Shown: positions 1-12,348 of the stretch, piece by piece
Layout: each line of letters opens with the position of its first letter
Position numbering within the stretch: position 1 is the stretch's first letter
Assembly (NCBI GenBank): GCA_007258455.2
Contig: VDFB02321261.1
Coordinates: 1 to 64,000 of the forward strand
Source of the DNA: Sequoia sempervirens
Taxonomy: Eukaryota; Streptophyta; Pinopsida; Cupressales; Cupressaceae
Direction: 5' to 3'
DNA: 64,000 nucleotides
Position numbers and translations under genes: made by a program
The notes under the pieces: model-generated
Databases searched by the model: none
Seen by the model: only the letters and a program-made list of their open reading frames with translations
Told to the model about the DNA's origin: nothing

Positions 1-78
1 GTACTTTATTTTACTACTGCTAGACAAATGATTACTCATTCAGGTACATGACATTTTTAGTCTGATTGGTACAATTGG

Positions 79-612
79 TGTAATGTCCCCAATTTGGTTG
101 GGTTGGCCAGCCCTAATTTCTTAACTAAATGATAAATTAAATTTATTAATAAATGCAATTATAATATAAATTGTCCTTGGCCATCTTGAACTAATTAAAT
201 ATAATAATAATATTTTAAAATAAATAATAATAATTAAATACTTTGTTGTTGAGGTCGACTTGAGCAGGTAAATTTCAAAATTTTGGTGCCTTTTTTGAAT
301 TACATGCCTCAATGAGACAAAGGGAGGGAGTGGGAAGAGAAAGGCGCTATTAATATGAGTCTAGGCGCTAAGGGAAGGATCGGATTTGGAGTTTGCTTTG
401 AAAAGTTCTTCAATTTTTGGGAGAACAAGGATGTGGGACGAAAACCCCAAGTCTAAAATTGATAGAGGTTTGGACGAAACCCCATTCCTCTCCTGGGTGA
501 CCCCATTTAGGGGTAGTAGGCAATACTGATTGACAAATGTGGTGTTCCAAATCAAGGGCACAAGGAGTTTATCCAGTGAATTTCGGAAGTGATTGACAAA
601 TCAAGCAAACCA
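79..612 (+). mobile_element. LTR terminus and body of an older LTR retrotransposon
   Basis: The segment opens with TGTAATGTCCCC at 79-90, the terminal signature shared by several other LTRs in this window. The rest is AT-rich with no convincing ORF. It is interrupted by another LTR flanked by the 5-bp repeat AACCA (608-612 and 2261-2265), so its continuation is probably 2266-2527. Because TGTAATGTCCCC can end as well as start LTRs in this window, the strand is tentative. Confidence 0.45.
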
Positions 613-2260
613 TAATGTTCCCAATCTAGCCCTACACTCTTCAGTGAGAATTAGCCTATTTTCGAAAACCTGTAGGATAATTAGAAGTGCAAATTAGGGT
701 TTCCAATTTTACAGGAGGTTTTAGTTGAGCTTTTGAAGGCTTGCATGCAGGAGTTTGGTAGCGAGCTTTTTTGAGTTTTTTGGGTTTTTGGAGAGTTTCA
801 GGATAAGGTAACATGCATTTTACGAAAATGACATGCATTCCTATCTGGTACCTTGGACGCCTAAGTGGAGGAATAATCTTTTAAAAGTTATTATATTTGC
901 TAAGTCTCATATGGACACATAAGTTGATGATAAAGTGTTTTTATTAATATTTAATATTCTTCTAAAAGGTTGGGTGTCCCCTTTTGAGGAAGGTGAAGCA
1001 TTTCAAATTCCAGGAAACTAAAGTGATTCGTTCTCCAAGAAGAGTCTATTTATTGGTGCTTTGCTCCTTCATTCTGATCTTTGGAAATTAAACATAATAT
1101 TATGTTGCTGAAATATTTTCAGAGCTTGCTTCGAGGAATGCATACCTCTTAGCTTCTTCTTTCAGTCTTCGTGTTTGAAAGATAGTACCTAGCTGGACTT
1201 ATTGAAGATTGTGTTTCACTCAGGAGATAGAGCTTCAATTTCTGATTTATTAAAACAGATTGCTGTTGTATAATTTGTTTTACTACTGCTGGTTCGTGCT
1301 TGGCTATAGCACATTTTAATTCATAACTCACTGGGCGAATTTTCTATGGTTTTGGGTATCGACCCTATGGTTTCTCCTTGCTAGGGCACCCCTTTGCACA
1401 AAGTTCTAGATTTTTAGATCAAGTCTTTGAATTTCTAGAGCAAGTCGCCTATTTCTGGAGGTTGTACTTTTCACTGTGGCTGCATTGGGAAGCATGTACA
1501 AAAAAACCAGGGTTGTTTGGTGAAGTTTCTCGATTGGTTCTAGGTTGCCTAGCACTTAACTTTCATTTGCATTCAGTTTCAGCCTTTTTGTAGGTGTTTG
1601 GAGAGAGTTATGAGCATATTGGTGAATTTCTTACATGCTGATCTAATTTTCTGTATTTACTATTTCTTATCAGATCTGTTATACTATTTATTAGAGGCTA
1701 AATTTTGATCATAAACATTGTATTTCAATTAAGGATAATGTCCTTAACATTCTAATGTATTTAACTCTCAAACTATAATGTTGTGCAGTTGAAACTTCAT
1801 CATTTGTAAGGCTGATTAGTAGTACTGCAATTTATGTTTGTAATTACTCCCACTGAAGAAGTGGTTGAGTCTTATTTTACTTTCAGCACATATTGTTTAA
1901 ATTTCCCCTCGTTGAATAAGTGTAGTGTGGATTCATGGCCGGCTTGCTGCCTTATTAATTGTAATAGCTTCGCTCTTGCCAAATAAGTGGTTGAGCCTTC
2001 ACGGTCAGTCATCCGCCTACTCTTTGTATTTCTAGTATTTATTTTCTTAGATGGTTGACTAGCCGCCTACAGTTTGTATTTCATTTTCTAGTTTGCTAAC
2101 TATCCCTAGCATTGTATGCTCTCACCTCGCCCACATTGGGATCTTGGTGATCAAAAGGTGAAGGGTTACTATTTTTGCTAGTTTATATTTGGAGCTTACA
2201 CTAACAATGGTGGAATTGTGCTAATAAAATCCGGAAAAAATTAAGGGGGAATATTATACA
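613..2260 (+). mobile_element. Solo LTR, TGTAATGTCCCC family
   Basis: The segment resembles the solo LTR at 22330-24461 along its length: the same head (a decayed TAATGTTCCC, then TAGCCCTAC), the same hairpin near 651-680, the same CCCACTGAAGAAGTGG-type repeats (1849-1990), the same CACCTCGCCCACATTGGGAT block (about 2126-2145) and the same GGGGGAATATT tail. AACCA flanks it on both sides. The first bases of the head have decayed, so the exact left end is uncertain by 2 bp. No internal region or partner LTR was seen, hence a solo LTR. Confidence 0.7.
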
Positions 2261-2265
2261 AACCA

Positions 2266-2527
2266 GGCATGCAGGTCTGTTCCAAGGAATTTGGGTGGCA
2301 TTCTGGGGTTGTTGTCACATTTAAGTTTGAGCATAGCGATTAGACAGAGCCCAATCAGGGTTTGGAACAAGTTTGGGGGTACAAAAACCCTAGAGCGCCA
2401 TTGTTGGGATACAATAACAAATTGTAACCAACAGTATCTTCTGAGTCTAGATTTGATTTCTACATTCAGTATTTAGGGTGGCATCAGTCCAAATTGGGCG
2501 CTACTCTCAGTATTTTACATGGTGGTA
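2266..2527. other. Spacer between two inserted LTRs, probable continuation of the older LTR
   Basis: This non-coding stretch lies between two LTR insertions. It ends ATTTTACATGGTGGTA, which could be an LTR end followed by a primer-binding site (TGGTGGTATC, completed at 4238). No gene was seen. Confidence 0.3.
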
Positions 2528-4232
2528 TGTAATGTCCCCTTTTTTCATGAGCGATGGAGTTTAGAGGAATTAGCCTATTCCTGATCCTCGTAGGCTAATG
2601 GAGCTTGATAAGAGGGTCGTTTGGCAGATACCCAGTTAATTGGTTGGCTCGTTTCGTGATTCAGTCTACATATGGAGGTGTTCTAATAATTTTTTGATAT
2701 GTTTCTATTTTTAGAAACCTCATGTAAAGTAATGTTATGTTTGTACTTTATGTTATGAATAATTATTTTATTATAAAGTGCAAAATAATAAAATAATAAA
2801 ATAAAATAATATTCCTTCTAGAAGGTGACTTGGGAAAGTTCTAGAAGGAGGCCGACTTCTTGAGGAAAAAGTATAAATAGACATCATGGGCTTCATTCTC
2901 AGCATCCAGATTTGTTGTTGATGTTGATGTTTGTTGTTGATGTGCATTGTGGAGCCTAGGGTTTCTGCAGTTGTCACAGTTGGCCATTGAGAACGATACT
3001 CTCAATTGGTAAGCAATTTTGAGGGTGTGAAATATCACTTGAATTATTGCAGCTAGGAGAAAGTTACTTCAGACTTTCTATTTGTGCTTCATGGTAAAAA
3101 CTTGTGGCTTTTGGCCAAGTTTTGTATGGCTCGATTTGAAGGAGTTGCTGGAGACATTTTGTGTGATAAGTCTTTATCGATTTGATCATTGGAGGATCAA
3201 TGTGCTTTAGGAGATTTCTTGCATAAGCCTGATTTAAATATCAGATTTGTTTCAGACTTCATTTGTGGTCCAAGGAAGGGACATTTTGCACATACCTTTA
3301 TCATTTGGCATTGATTCAGCAAGGAGATAGCAGCGCTTCATGCTAGGAGGGATGGTGATGATTATCATGCATGTTGAAGGCTTGTTAGAGGTCTGATATA
3401 TTTGCAAAGGTTTGATAAAATATTACAATCATCACAGGTCCGCCCATGAGAGCCACGATTTTGATTAAGGCAGTCACATCTTGATTTGATTTTGCTTGGG
3501 AATAAAGGCGCTTCTTCCTTGGGGACTAGACGATCTTGTTGGAGGCTATTGGCGATTGTTTAGAGTTCGATTTCAATTTATATCTTCATCATATCAGAAA
3601 AACAGGGGCGGCAGATTGAAGGAATCAACTTGGGCTTGAAGAAGATTATTCTAAGTGGATTTTGTTTGCTTCTTCAACTACGTTCAAGGAAGATCATGTA
3701 ATCAGGTTACACTATTAGTACTTCATAATTTTATTGCATATAGTGTAGTTTTCCATTTGCAACTGTAGGTGCATAATTCTTTACCAACATCGTCATATTT
3801 TGTAATCAATGTAATTGCCAAGAGTCTTGGCCATATTTCATGAGCATTGTATTAAGAAATTTCATTGCAATTAAGGAGATATAAGTTGCTGGTGTCATTT
3901 GAGCGATTCAATATCATTTGTATTCTGTTTGTTAGTTTGCATACCAACTGTTTGTTAAAATACCAGTTGGCTGTAGGTGATCAATTCTCATGTTTAGATC
4001 ATATATATGCATTGAATGTTGTCAAAATAAGTTGCACATTCATGTTAGGACATTGTTTAAACAAATTAGAATCATTTGCAAACATTCTCATTGTTGTTAA
4101 GAGAAGGAAAGTACCATTAAAGCAAACTGAAATGTTATATCAGTCATATGACCCTTGTATGTAAAGTGTTTGACAAAAATTCCAAGGCCAAAAGTCAGAA
4201 ATTTTCAATCAGATTTTAGCAGGGTCATTACA
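2528..4232 (+). mobile_element. LTR (solo LTR or 5' LTR), TGTAATGTCCCC family
   Basis: It starts TGTAATG (2528) and ends CATTACA (4232), a perfect 7-bp terminal inverted repeat, and carries the family hairpin TTAGCCTA/TAGGCTAA at 2570-2577 and 2591-2598. Both flanks are TGGTA (2523-2527, 4233-4237), which supports a solo LTR with its target duplication. However, TGGTATC also resembles a tRNA-Met primer-binding site, so a 5' LTR is possible. ORFs inside are short and unconvincing. Confidence 0.65.
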
Positions 4233-4607
4233 TGGTATCCGGGTCAGTAAACTTTGTAATGTCCTAAGTTATTCTGAATTACAATACATTGGATTGATTA
4301 CTATGATCGTAGTTGTGTATACATTGAGCAATCACCATTCTAGCTACAGACCTGTAAGTGTGTGATGTATACAATGGTACAAACCCGTGTTGTCATTCAA
4401 TGCTACATATATATTGAAACATCATTGGTAATTTCTACATATTTGAGTTTGCATATAGTCCTATCTGCTCTGTTATTGCTGTGTACTGTTACTTTCAATT
4501 ATCAATTAAGTATTGTAGTGTTTTGTGGATCTATAATTGTCATCTTCTAGTCGCGCAATCTGTATATCACTGCTGTTGTGAAACAATATTGGGTTGGTAT
4601 CTTATAG
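4233..4607 (+). other. Retroelement-derived spacer before a primer-binding site
   Basis: Non-coding. A second TGTAATGTCC begins at 4255. The stretch could be the tail of the older LTR or a short LTR of about 350 bp that ends just before the primer-binding site at 4608. The two readings cannot be separated by eye. Confidence 0.3.
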
Positions 4608-4620
4608 TGGTATCAGAGCC
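4608..4620 (+). other. Primer-binding site for initiator tRNA-Met
   Basis: TGGTATCAGAGCC matches the plant retrotransposon primer-binding site complementary to the 3' end of initiator methionine tRNA. It fixes the + orientation of the element whose gag remnant follows at 4672. Confidence 0.75.
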
Positions 4621-4671
4621 ACCTTCCTGCTAGCCCATGAAAAAATTGCAGCTTCATGATAAGACAAAGCT

Positions 4672-5220
4672 ATGGATCTAATGCCATTACGACAATTAGG
4701 AGAACTTACTAAAGAAGTGGCAAAATGGCACGCTAAATATATGAACCTATGATCATACATTCATCAAGACCTAACCTTCATTGAATATTTTAAGTTTTAG
4801 ACAAATGGGCGAAGGAGAAGAAGATATAAGGAGCAGTTGTGTAAGGAGAATTTCAAAATGGAATGATTGGATTAAAAAAGGTACACATCTGAAGCCATCA
4901 AAATCTTGGAGGAATATTTAGGGCTGTTTGATTAGATTAAATCTATATTTTCTTTTGAGGATTATTTGAGTTATCTGAATTGGATAAATCCAAGTGAATG
5001 GAAACTTTATGATTACGTGAGACAAATGTGAAAAGAGAAATTTTCAAATGTAGCAAGTGTGGAACTTGAAGTGGAGAATATTTCAGCAGTACAAGAGGGG
5101 GTCAAGGAAGATGTGATGAGAGTGGAGCAAAAAGAAGGATCAAGATTTCAAGCTATCAAACAAGACATGTGAACGACAAAAGATAGTAATGTCTAGGAAG
5201 CATCAACCCAAATTCAAGGT
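4672..5220 (+). pseudogene. Decayed gag-like ORF downstream of the primer-binding site
   Basis: Reading from the ATG at 4672 gives one frame that keeps protein-like composition for about 180 codons but has roughly eight in-frame stops. Recognisable stretches include LRQLGELTKEVAKW and EDYLSYLNWINPSEWKLYDY, and a charged, probably coiled-coil tail follows. The position just after a tRNA-Met primer-binding site makes a gag-like role the natural reading. No zinc knuckle or protease is present before the next element begins at 5228. The family was not recognised. Confidence 0.5.
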
Positions 5221-5227
5221 ATGGACG

Positions 5228-7491
5228 TGTTGTGACCTAATTCACACATCGCCCAATTGCAAATGGGGACCCTAGTAGTTTGCCTTTTAGGGTTTTGTCA
5301 TTGCTTCTTGGTTTTTGTCTGGTTTTGGGGTTTAGGGTTTGAGTTTTTGAATGGTCACCCGAGTCAAGTGAAGGAATTTGAGCCTGGAACGTCATCATAG
5401 TGCTTAGGAGGCCTGAGGGACGAAGATCGACTGTCGTTTCAGTCCATTTTGACATCCCCTACTTTTTGGGGATTGCCCCTCCGGAACCCCTATTTTTTAG
5501 GGACTTTGTTTTTGGCATTTTTGGCCTATTCTGGACTTCCTATTTTTTAGGGGCTATTTTTGGAAAGTTGCTATTTTGGGAAAAGTTTCTATTTTTGTCG
5601 TGGTTCCTATATTTAGAAAGTGCCCGAATTTCAAAAATCCACTCAGAAGTTCCAAAAAGTCAATAGAAATCACAGAAAATCAATTTGAAAATTCGTAAAA
5701 ATTAGTCCAAAAAACACAGAAAAATGTTGAAAATCTGGAAAAAATTTGAGAGAAGATTGGAAATCATGGCGAATTTGCCTAAGTATGAAGGCAAGAATTC
5801 ATGGAGGCATGGAAAGAAGACTAAAATTCCAACCAGCAGGGAGAATGAAGGGCAAAATCAGTAGCTTGACCATGAGACAAGTCCACCTAGCTCACAAGGA
5901 AATGGCATGGACTCATGGAAAGTCCGCCCAACAACTTCAAAAGCAATGGCATGACATGAGACCAAGTCCGCCCAGCTAATGGCATGGAGAAGTGGTAAGT
6001 CCGCCCAACAAAGGAACATGAAATAGCATGATGATGAGTAAAGTCCGCCTTGGAATGGCTTGGTAATGGATGAAGTCTGCCCTTGGAAGCAACTTGGAAT
6101 GGCTTGGTAAAGGATGAAGTCCGCCCTTGGAAGCAACATGAAATGGCATGGATGAAGGTGAAGTCCGCCCTACAATGGCTTGACTTCAAGCAAAGGCTGC
6201 CTGGCATAGTAAAGGATGGCATGAACATGAGGGAAGTCTGCTCCAAGGAAGATGGCACAAGTGGAAGCAAAGTCCGCTCCAAGGAAGATGGCATGAACAC
6301 ATGCCAAGTCCGCCCCATGGAGAATGGAAAGAAATGAAGTAAAGTCCGCCTAACACAAACAAGGCATGGCACAAACATGAACAAAGTCCGCCCTTAGCAA
6401 TGTAAAGTGGCTTGAGACAATGGGAAGTCCGCCATAGGCATTAGAAGATGGCCTAAACAAATGGCAAGCCCGCCATATGAAGAAGAGAAGTAGATTGAGC
6501 ATAGGCAAAATAAAGAATGAATGGCTTGAGACAATGGAAAGTCCGCCTTGGAATAATATGCATGGTTTGACAATGAAGGAAGTCCGCCATACCGAGAAGT
6601 AAGAAAAATCAAAATTTTGCCTAAGTTTGGACAATGGAATATTAAATAATATGCTTGGCACCTTGAGAAATTCGCCATACTTAGAGGAAATAAAAAAAAT
6701 ATTTTCCTAAGTCCAACATTTATATGTCCAAAAAAAATTCGCTTGAGACTTAGGAAGATAAAAAAAATTATGGCAAAGTGAAATTGGAAAGAAAAAATTT
6801 GCCTAAGGCAATGGCAAGAAAAAATTTTGAAAATCAAATTTGCCTTAGATAAAAAATAAGTGCCATAAAATAAAGGGGTTGAAAACGACACATGAAAATA
6901 ATTATTTTAATTATTTAATTATTATTTTTCAACACCCCAAAGAGATAAACTTTGAAGAATCAAAATTGGAAAAAGACAAAAAGAACTTCACTGAACTGGC
7001 GCTTGATTTAGAAACTTTCCCGGAGACTGTTGTTGAAGATAAAAATTGCCGTTTAGAAGTTGAGTACAAGCCAAGTTCAGACTTGATTTAATGGAAACAA
7101 TTGAAATTTGCTAAATAAGTCGAACTTCTCATCTTTATAATTGAATTTGCTTCTCATTTTTCAATTGTTCGATTTTCGAAAGAAAAGTAGTGAGAAGAAA
7201 AGTTTGGCTAAGGAAAGAAAGTTGAGAAAGTTCAAAGCAAAGTGAAGAAAGCAAGTTCATACCAGCTAGCATTGTGATCGTGATCATTTCAGTTTGTCGA
7301 GAGGAGCCAGGCAGATTTTTTTTCTTTACTTCATTTTGGCATGAAAACTTCGTTAATTCTTTCATTTCCAGCATAATTCTTCACGAAGTTTGATTTGCCA
7401 GTTAGCTGGAATATTTTTCGAGTAATTTAAATTTTAAATTTTAAATATTCTCTTTGTATCTTCTTGCAGATTTATTTTCAAGAGAATAAAA
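5228..7491 (+). mobile_element. LTR and leader of an element beginning TGTTGTGACC
   Basis: TGTTGTGACC at 5228 starts a segment with no real coding sequence. It has runs of short CTATTTTTTAGGG-type motifs (5458-5620), a long degenerate tandem array (5880-6680) and an AT-rich end with poly-T tracts before the ATG at 7492. I read it as the LTR plus untranslated leader of the element carrying the ORF at 7492-13359. The LTR end, primer-binding site and 3' LTR were not identified. The (-) element at 29323-33624 starts similarly (TGTTGTACCCC) and has the same order of parts. Confidence 0.5.
5880..6680 (+). repeat. Degenerate tandem array of AAGTCCGCCC-AATGGCATG units
   Basis: The motif AGTCCGCC or a one-base variant recurs about 18 times at mostly 32-47-bp spacing (for example 5926, 5966, 5998, 6044, 6117, 6163, 6306, 6343, 6385, 6426, 6539 and 6581). 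It is usually followed by AATGGCATG-like sequence. Several overlapping (-) strand ORFs over this array, up to 165 codons, are by-products of the repeat. Confidence 0.85.
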
Positions 7492-9293
7492 ATGAAGTTT
7501 GCCAGCAAGGGTTCGTAGCTGCAATCCAAGATCAAATCCAAATGGGAGAACATTGTGGACACCAACCTTGGCCATGTTGACTTCGATGATTTCAAGAAAA
7601 GAATGTATGGAAGTGATGTATGTTTGCCTACGCCAATTGCAAGAAGGATTGTGCAACGGTATTGTGCCTGCAGCTAGATTTCCGCCAGTAAAAGAGTGTC
7701 CATAACTCATGGTGGAGTGTGCATTGCATTATAATGCACAGGAAAGACAGATAGAAGCATCTGATGGAAGAGTACTGGCATATTTGACCGAGCCAGCCAT
7801 ACAAGAAGCCTTTGGAATTCCAGCTTATAACCGGACGTCTTATTGAACCAAAGATGATGCACTTAAACTTTACCAAGATCAACAAGACCTTTGTGCATCA
7901 AATATAAACAAGACCTGGTTGCTTAAGCCTAGACCTACTGCGAAAAAGATGCCAAAGAAGTTGGCCATAACAGATTTTAAAGAAGAATATGGAGATATTG
8001 TCTTGTTGCTGAATAAAATGGTAGGCAATACTCAGGGTGCGCCTTTCGAAACCTGGATGTATTATTTCGTTGATGAAATAATTTCCGGGGTGAAGATGTT
8101 TAACTGGTCTAGAATGATCAGTGACATTCTCCATGAGCAGTTGGTCAACCTGGAGAAAACTAAGACCTTTCATATGAGTTCTTATGTTATATATCTGCTT
8201 GCAAGGACTTACAAATATGCCGGCCTGGTTTGCAAAGGTGTAGTCGGCAACGACAAAGGACAATTCAAATCCTACGATTGCTATCCGTAGTTGCAGCTGA
8301 AGGAGAAGTCACACTTTAGACGAGCACATGACGCCTTCCTTATGTATATCACTCGACTTCTCCAAGGCGGAGCACATCAAAGACTCACCCATGAAGCCAA
8401 AAGTCTGATTGGCAGATATGGATCCTGGTTCATCCAGTTTCCCAAATTCACTTACATCAAGATTCAAGGATTTACAGGACGCCCGTACAGACTACCCATT
8501 TATCCTACCAACAAAATGATTTTGTTGGAAGTTCTGAGGCAATTGGAAACTTATCAAAATATCCAAAGGCCAAAACAGAAAGCAACTGTCACTTTTCTGT
8601 TCTTCATCGGCAATATGGAAGAATCATGTCCAACGGCGCAAGCAATAGAGAGTGCTCGATTAGAGATGCAAAAATACCCATTCATATCCTACAAGCCCAG
8701 AAGTTACTTCGATCCATTCCATCACATTGGAACTGTGGACAGAGAGAAATACAAGCACGGGATAGACTTAGAAGATTTTTGGGCCAATGCGGTTGATGAA
8801 TATGATGTGAGGAAAAGATTGTGGTCCAGATTGCCGTTGAATATGATAAGGGCGACAAAACTTTTCTGAGTACTTGATTAGCTGGATGATGATGGAGTAT
8901 ACGTATAGCCGAGCTTCGATGAAATAGAGCCATTTCCTCCTGTAAGGTGGTCCGAGCTTGAGCTGGGTGACTTGACAACATTCATGCCACCTGTATTCAA
9001 ATATTCCCAATGGTGGATAGACCAGCAAGTACAAGTTTTATAGTGGAGAAATGTGCAATTCACATATGAATTGATGGGTGGTACAGAGTCATGTTCCTCA
9101 AATGTTGGTGCATCTCGTGGAGATGGACCAACAGATGCTGCCAACTTGAAAAAGAGGAAAGAGATTGATGACCCTGCAAAGCAGAATAAGAAGAAAATAG
9201 TAGATGAAGGACCCTCTCAAAAGAAGCATAAATCCAGGCCCCTTTCATTCGGCTACGTCCAAAAATATAGATGAAATATTAGCCATGGAAGAG
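7492..9293 (+). pseudogene. Unrecognised retroelement ORF, part 1
   Basis: The ATG at 7492 starts MKFASKGS and then meets a stop at 7516. Reading continues in that frame to about 7680, shifts by one to the frame carrying TEPAIQEAFGIPAYN, and runs to about 9230 with isolated stops (7846, 8288, 8867). It shifts again to the frame that ends at 9293 in ILAMEE. A lysine-rich stretch (KKRKEIDDPAKQNKKK, near 9150-9200) could be a nuclear or nucleic-acid-binding signal. No zinc knuckle, protease, reverse transcriptase or integrase motif was seen. A similar block, (-) strand, lies at 30416-31030. The function is unknown; the setting after an LTR-like leader suggests a gag-like or accessory retroelement protein. 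Confidence 0.55.
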
Positions 9294-10542
9294 TGTGATG
9301 TCCCCGCTCTAGTTAGTTCTCGGGAACAGTGTGCTAGCCTTTTCTTGGACCCTTGTGGGCTAGTTGGATTGGTTAGAGGGTCAGTGGTGTTTTCTGGAGG
9401 AGTTGATTGTTCTCGTTTTTAGAGCTCAGTGATTGGTTCACAGCAGGCGTTAGCAGTTCAGGGGTTGACAGCTTCTGATGGCACGGGAATATTTGGAGTT
9501 TTGAGAGAGTTATGGACTTTTAAGTGATTTGAGTTAATTAATTAACTTAATGCCTTATTATAAAGTCAAATTGACTTTATACATTTTTATATCACTTAAA
9601 TATTTTATAAAGGTGATTTAATATTTTAATCACTTAAAATATAAAAGGGCGCCCAAGTATTTAAGTCAAAACTATTGAAATGACTTAAATATATTTTAAA
9701 AGATTTAAAATATGAAGAAGGGCATATCTTTCTTGGAAGTCGTGCCTTTTTGATATAAGGCATTTTGGCAATGAGAAATTCACTTCTTGAATAATTCGAC
9801 TCTGCCTTTGGGTTTGTTCCTGTGCTTTCTCCTGTGATCAGGGTTTGAGCAATCTTCCATTGGAGAATGATATCTCTTCAATGTTGAGCACTTTTGAGAC
9901 TGTGAGAGACCAGTCGAATTTGTGCAATTGAGAGAGCTTCATTCAGAAGTTCTACATGATCCTATCAAAGTTTTATCATTAAGTATTTACTTGCCTGCAA
10001 TAAGGAAAGAGGGTTTCATTTCCAGAGACGCCATCTTCTACAGATTTTCAATTTTCAAAGTGTTCTATTGGTTTCTACCTTGGGCCGTACTTTTGCATTG
10101 GGAAATGTGCCTTTTTGGGAAGGCGTGTGAAGTAATTAGCTGAAGCGCCTTTCTTTTGGCTCCTATTTGTCTTCCATCTTTGGCGTCCACCTTTTTCAAG
10201 AACTTGTAACCTGTTTTGAGGAGGGAGAACTCAGATCTGGAGGCTAGGTGTCCATATTTGTCAGATTTCACCATTCTTGGCTGGTGAGTTGGCTTATTTT
10301 TTTAAATAAATAATTTGGAAACATTCTGGTATGTTTAGCACTTGTGATCTATTTGTTATTGTTAAATAATACCTTCTGCATTTTCATTATGTAGAAATTA
10401 GCTCAGTTTCTCAATTTATGAGCTTTTATATGATGTGCCCCTTCTCTTTTGTCTACAAACTTTCTCTTAGAAAACTAAAAAAACACATTAAGACTTAAGA
10501 AATTATTGGGGTTTGAGTTGAGAGCTAGCAGGGCTCATCACA
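9294..10542 (+). mobile_element. Solo LTR inside the unrecognised ORF
   Basis: It begins TGTGATGTCCCC and ends CATCACA, a 7-bp terminal inverted repeat. The 5-bp target duplication AAGAG is at 9289-9293 and 10543-10547. The 1249 bp hold no coding region and only one LTR. Removing the LTR and one AAGAG (1254 bp, a multiple of three) joins the upstream frame ending ILAMEE to the downstream frame beginning ESWEQVKIP with no shift. The family hairpin is present in variant form (CTAGCC at 9334, GGCTAG at 9358). Confidence 0.9.
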
Positions 10543-10547
10543 AAGAG

Positions 10548-11020
10548 GAGTCTTGGGAGCAGGTCAAAATTCCTTCTCTAGTTAGAGATATGGAGCCAAT
10601 GCAATCGGAAGATGATGATCAACCTTCTCCTACAAGCACGAAAATTCTGGAATCAGACGATGACATGGGCATTATGGATGGAAAATTTGAAGAGGGAATG
10701 ATTTCCACCCTCAAAGGAATCCAGGAAGACCCATCTGTGCAAGAGATTCAAGATATGCCAGAAATTCAAAGTGTGCAAGAAGTTCAAGATGTGCAGGATG
10801 CCCAGGATCAACAGGAAGATGGAATTGAACAGTCAACCATCCCAGATTGGCTGAAAGAGAGACTAAAGATGAAGGCACCAGTAGAAGCACCTAAAGAGGA
10901 TGACGTCGCAGGCTTCTTCGCTAGGCTGGAGCAAACTGCCACAAGAAAGCAAGCCAAGAAATTTTCTGCCATACAAAGAGATGAGGCTGGTAATCGCACA
11001 TTGCAGATAGCAGTGCCTAC
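10548..11020 (+). pseudogene. Unrecognised retroelement ORF, part 2
   Basis: This open segment continues the frame of part 1. It is acidic and repetitive (several VQEIQD/VQEVQD-like repeats around 10735-10815), followed by a basic segment (RKQAKKFSAIQRDE). It looks like a disordered linker. It stops only because a hAT-like element was inserted after GTGCCTAC (11013-11020). The track ATG at 10506 lies inside the solo LTR and is not a true start. Confidence 0.6.
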
Positions 11021-12348
11021 CTAAGTCACCAGGTTCAAATTCGAATTCGAGTTCGGCAGCATTGAAATTCGGATGAAGTTCGACAAAGAAAAAATTCGAA
11101 AAATAAAAAATTCAGATTAAATTCGCCTCATGTAATTTTATTTTATTTTTTATAAATATAAGTAATATATCCACAAAATTGTCTAAATAGTTTAACATTG
11201 ATAAATAGATTTGAAACCATTACAAAAAGATGACACATTTATAAAATATAAACCATAAGAAACATGTGAAATCACAATTGTGAAGATGTTGGTTGAGATG
11301 CAAAATCATCATCATCCGCATCTACTCAATTCATCAACTGCAAAGTCAGGCTCATTATTAAATTATAGAACAAAATAAAAGCACTGAACCTTATTTTTCA
11401 TAACATAAAAGCAAAATATATTAATTGTTTTTTAACTTAAAATACAAAATAAAAAATATTATCAAATAAAATAAAACAATCATTAAATTTTATTTTAAAA
11501 AACATTAAAACAAATATATATATAATTTTTAACTATTTAAAAAGTATAAAAATAAAAATATTTTAACTTTGAAAACAAAATAAAAGACTACATTTTATTT
11601 TTAAAAGCATAAAATAAAAAACAAAATAAAAAACACTGAAATTTATTCTAATATAAAATTAATATTACATAATATTTTATATGATTTTTAATTATAAAAT
11701 AACATTTAAATTCAGTACTGTTATTAATTATATAATTATATTACATTATATTAATTTTACATTTTAATTTTTAAAAACAAAACACATTTACTAATATATT
11801 AAATAAAATAAAATATAAAACATAACCTAACCAAAACTTTAAAATAATATAAAGTAAAATAACATAGGAAAAAATAACGCAGAAATAATAATCTAAAATC
11901 AAACCTAAATCTTTCAAAACAAAAAAGAACGGCGGCTGAAGAAAAAAAATGAACGTCGCCTACAAGAAAGTTGCATATTCGAAGGAGCAAAGGATTTGTG
12001 TAGGGCAGAAAGTTAGAAACTGGCAACTGGCAAATCGCGTGCAGCAACTGGCAAATCACAGCGCCTCTCACAAACGCCTTGGACTGAGCTCAAAAACGTC
12101 TTTGGTGGTCGCCTTCGTTTGTGCTTTCAGACACAGATTTAACCTGCATTTAAGAAAAACAGTCAAAAAAACCTAAAACGATTTTCAGAAAACCTACAAA
12201 CGTTTTTTAAAACGCATATTTTAATGAAAAAAATGCCGCGTTTTCCGTACAGGCGAATGAGGCGAACATCAACGAATTTAATGGAAAATAATGAAATTCG
12301 CCTAAATTCGAACCTCATGCTTGAAGTTCGGCGAATACGGTGACTTAG
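11021..12348. mobile_element. Non-autonomous hAT-like DNA transposon, 1328 bp
   Basis: The ends are perfect 10-bp inverted repeats, CTAAGTCACC and GGTGACTTAG, flanked by the 8-bp target duplication GTGCCTAC (11013-11020, 12349-12356), which fits the hAT superfamily. Subterminal ATTCGAATTCGAGTTCGG-like sequence (11039-11105, 12285-12335) resembles transposase-binding repeats. The interior is very AT-rich and has no transposase domain. The element splits an ORF that is in frame on both sides once the element and one target copy are discounted. Confidence 0.9.

Noticed and set aside
3865..4164. 99-codon + strand ORF inside the LTR at 2528-4232
   Set aside because: Lies in an LTR, is not shared with related LTRs and has no recognisable motif.
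4255..4607. TGTAATGTCC at 4255 as the start of a separate 350-bp LTR
   Set aside because: It fits the primer site at 4608 in position, but the end before the primer site is not CA and no partner LTR or target duplication was seen.
5858..6891. Overlapping (-) strand ORFs of up to 165 codons
   Set aside because: They lie on a tandem repeat whose unit happens to lack stops in several frames; the predicted proteins are just repeat translations with no domain.
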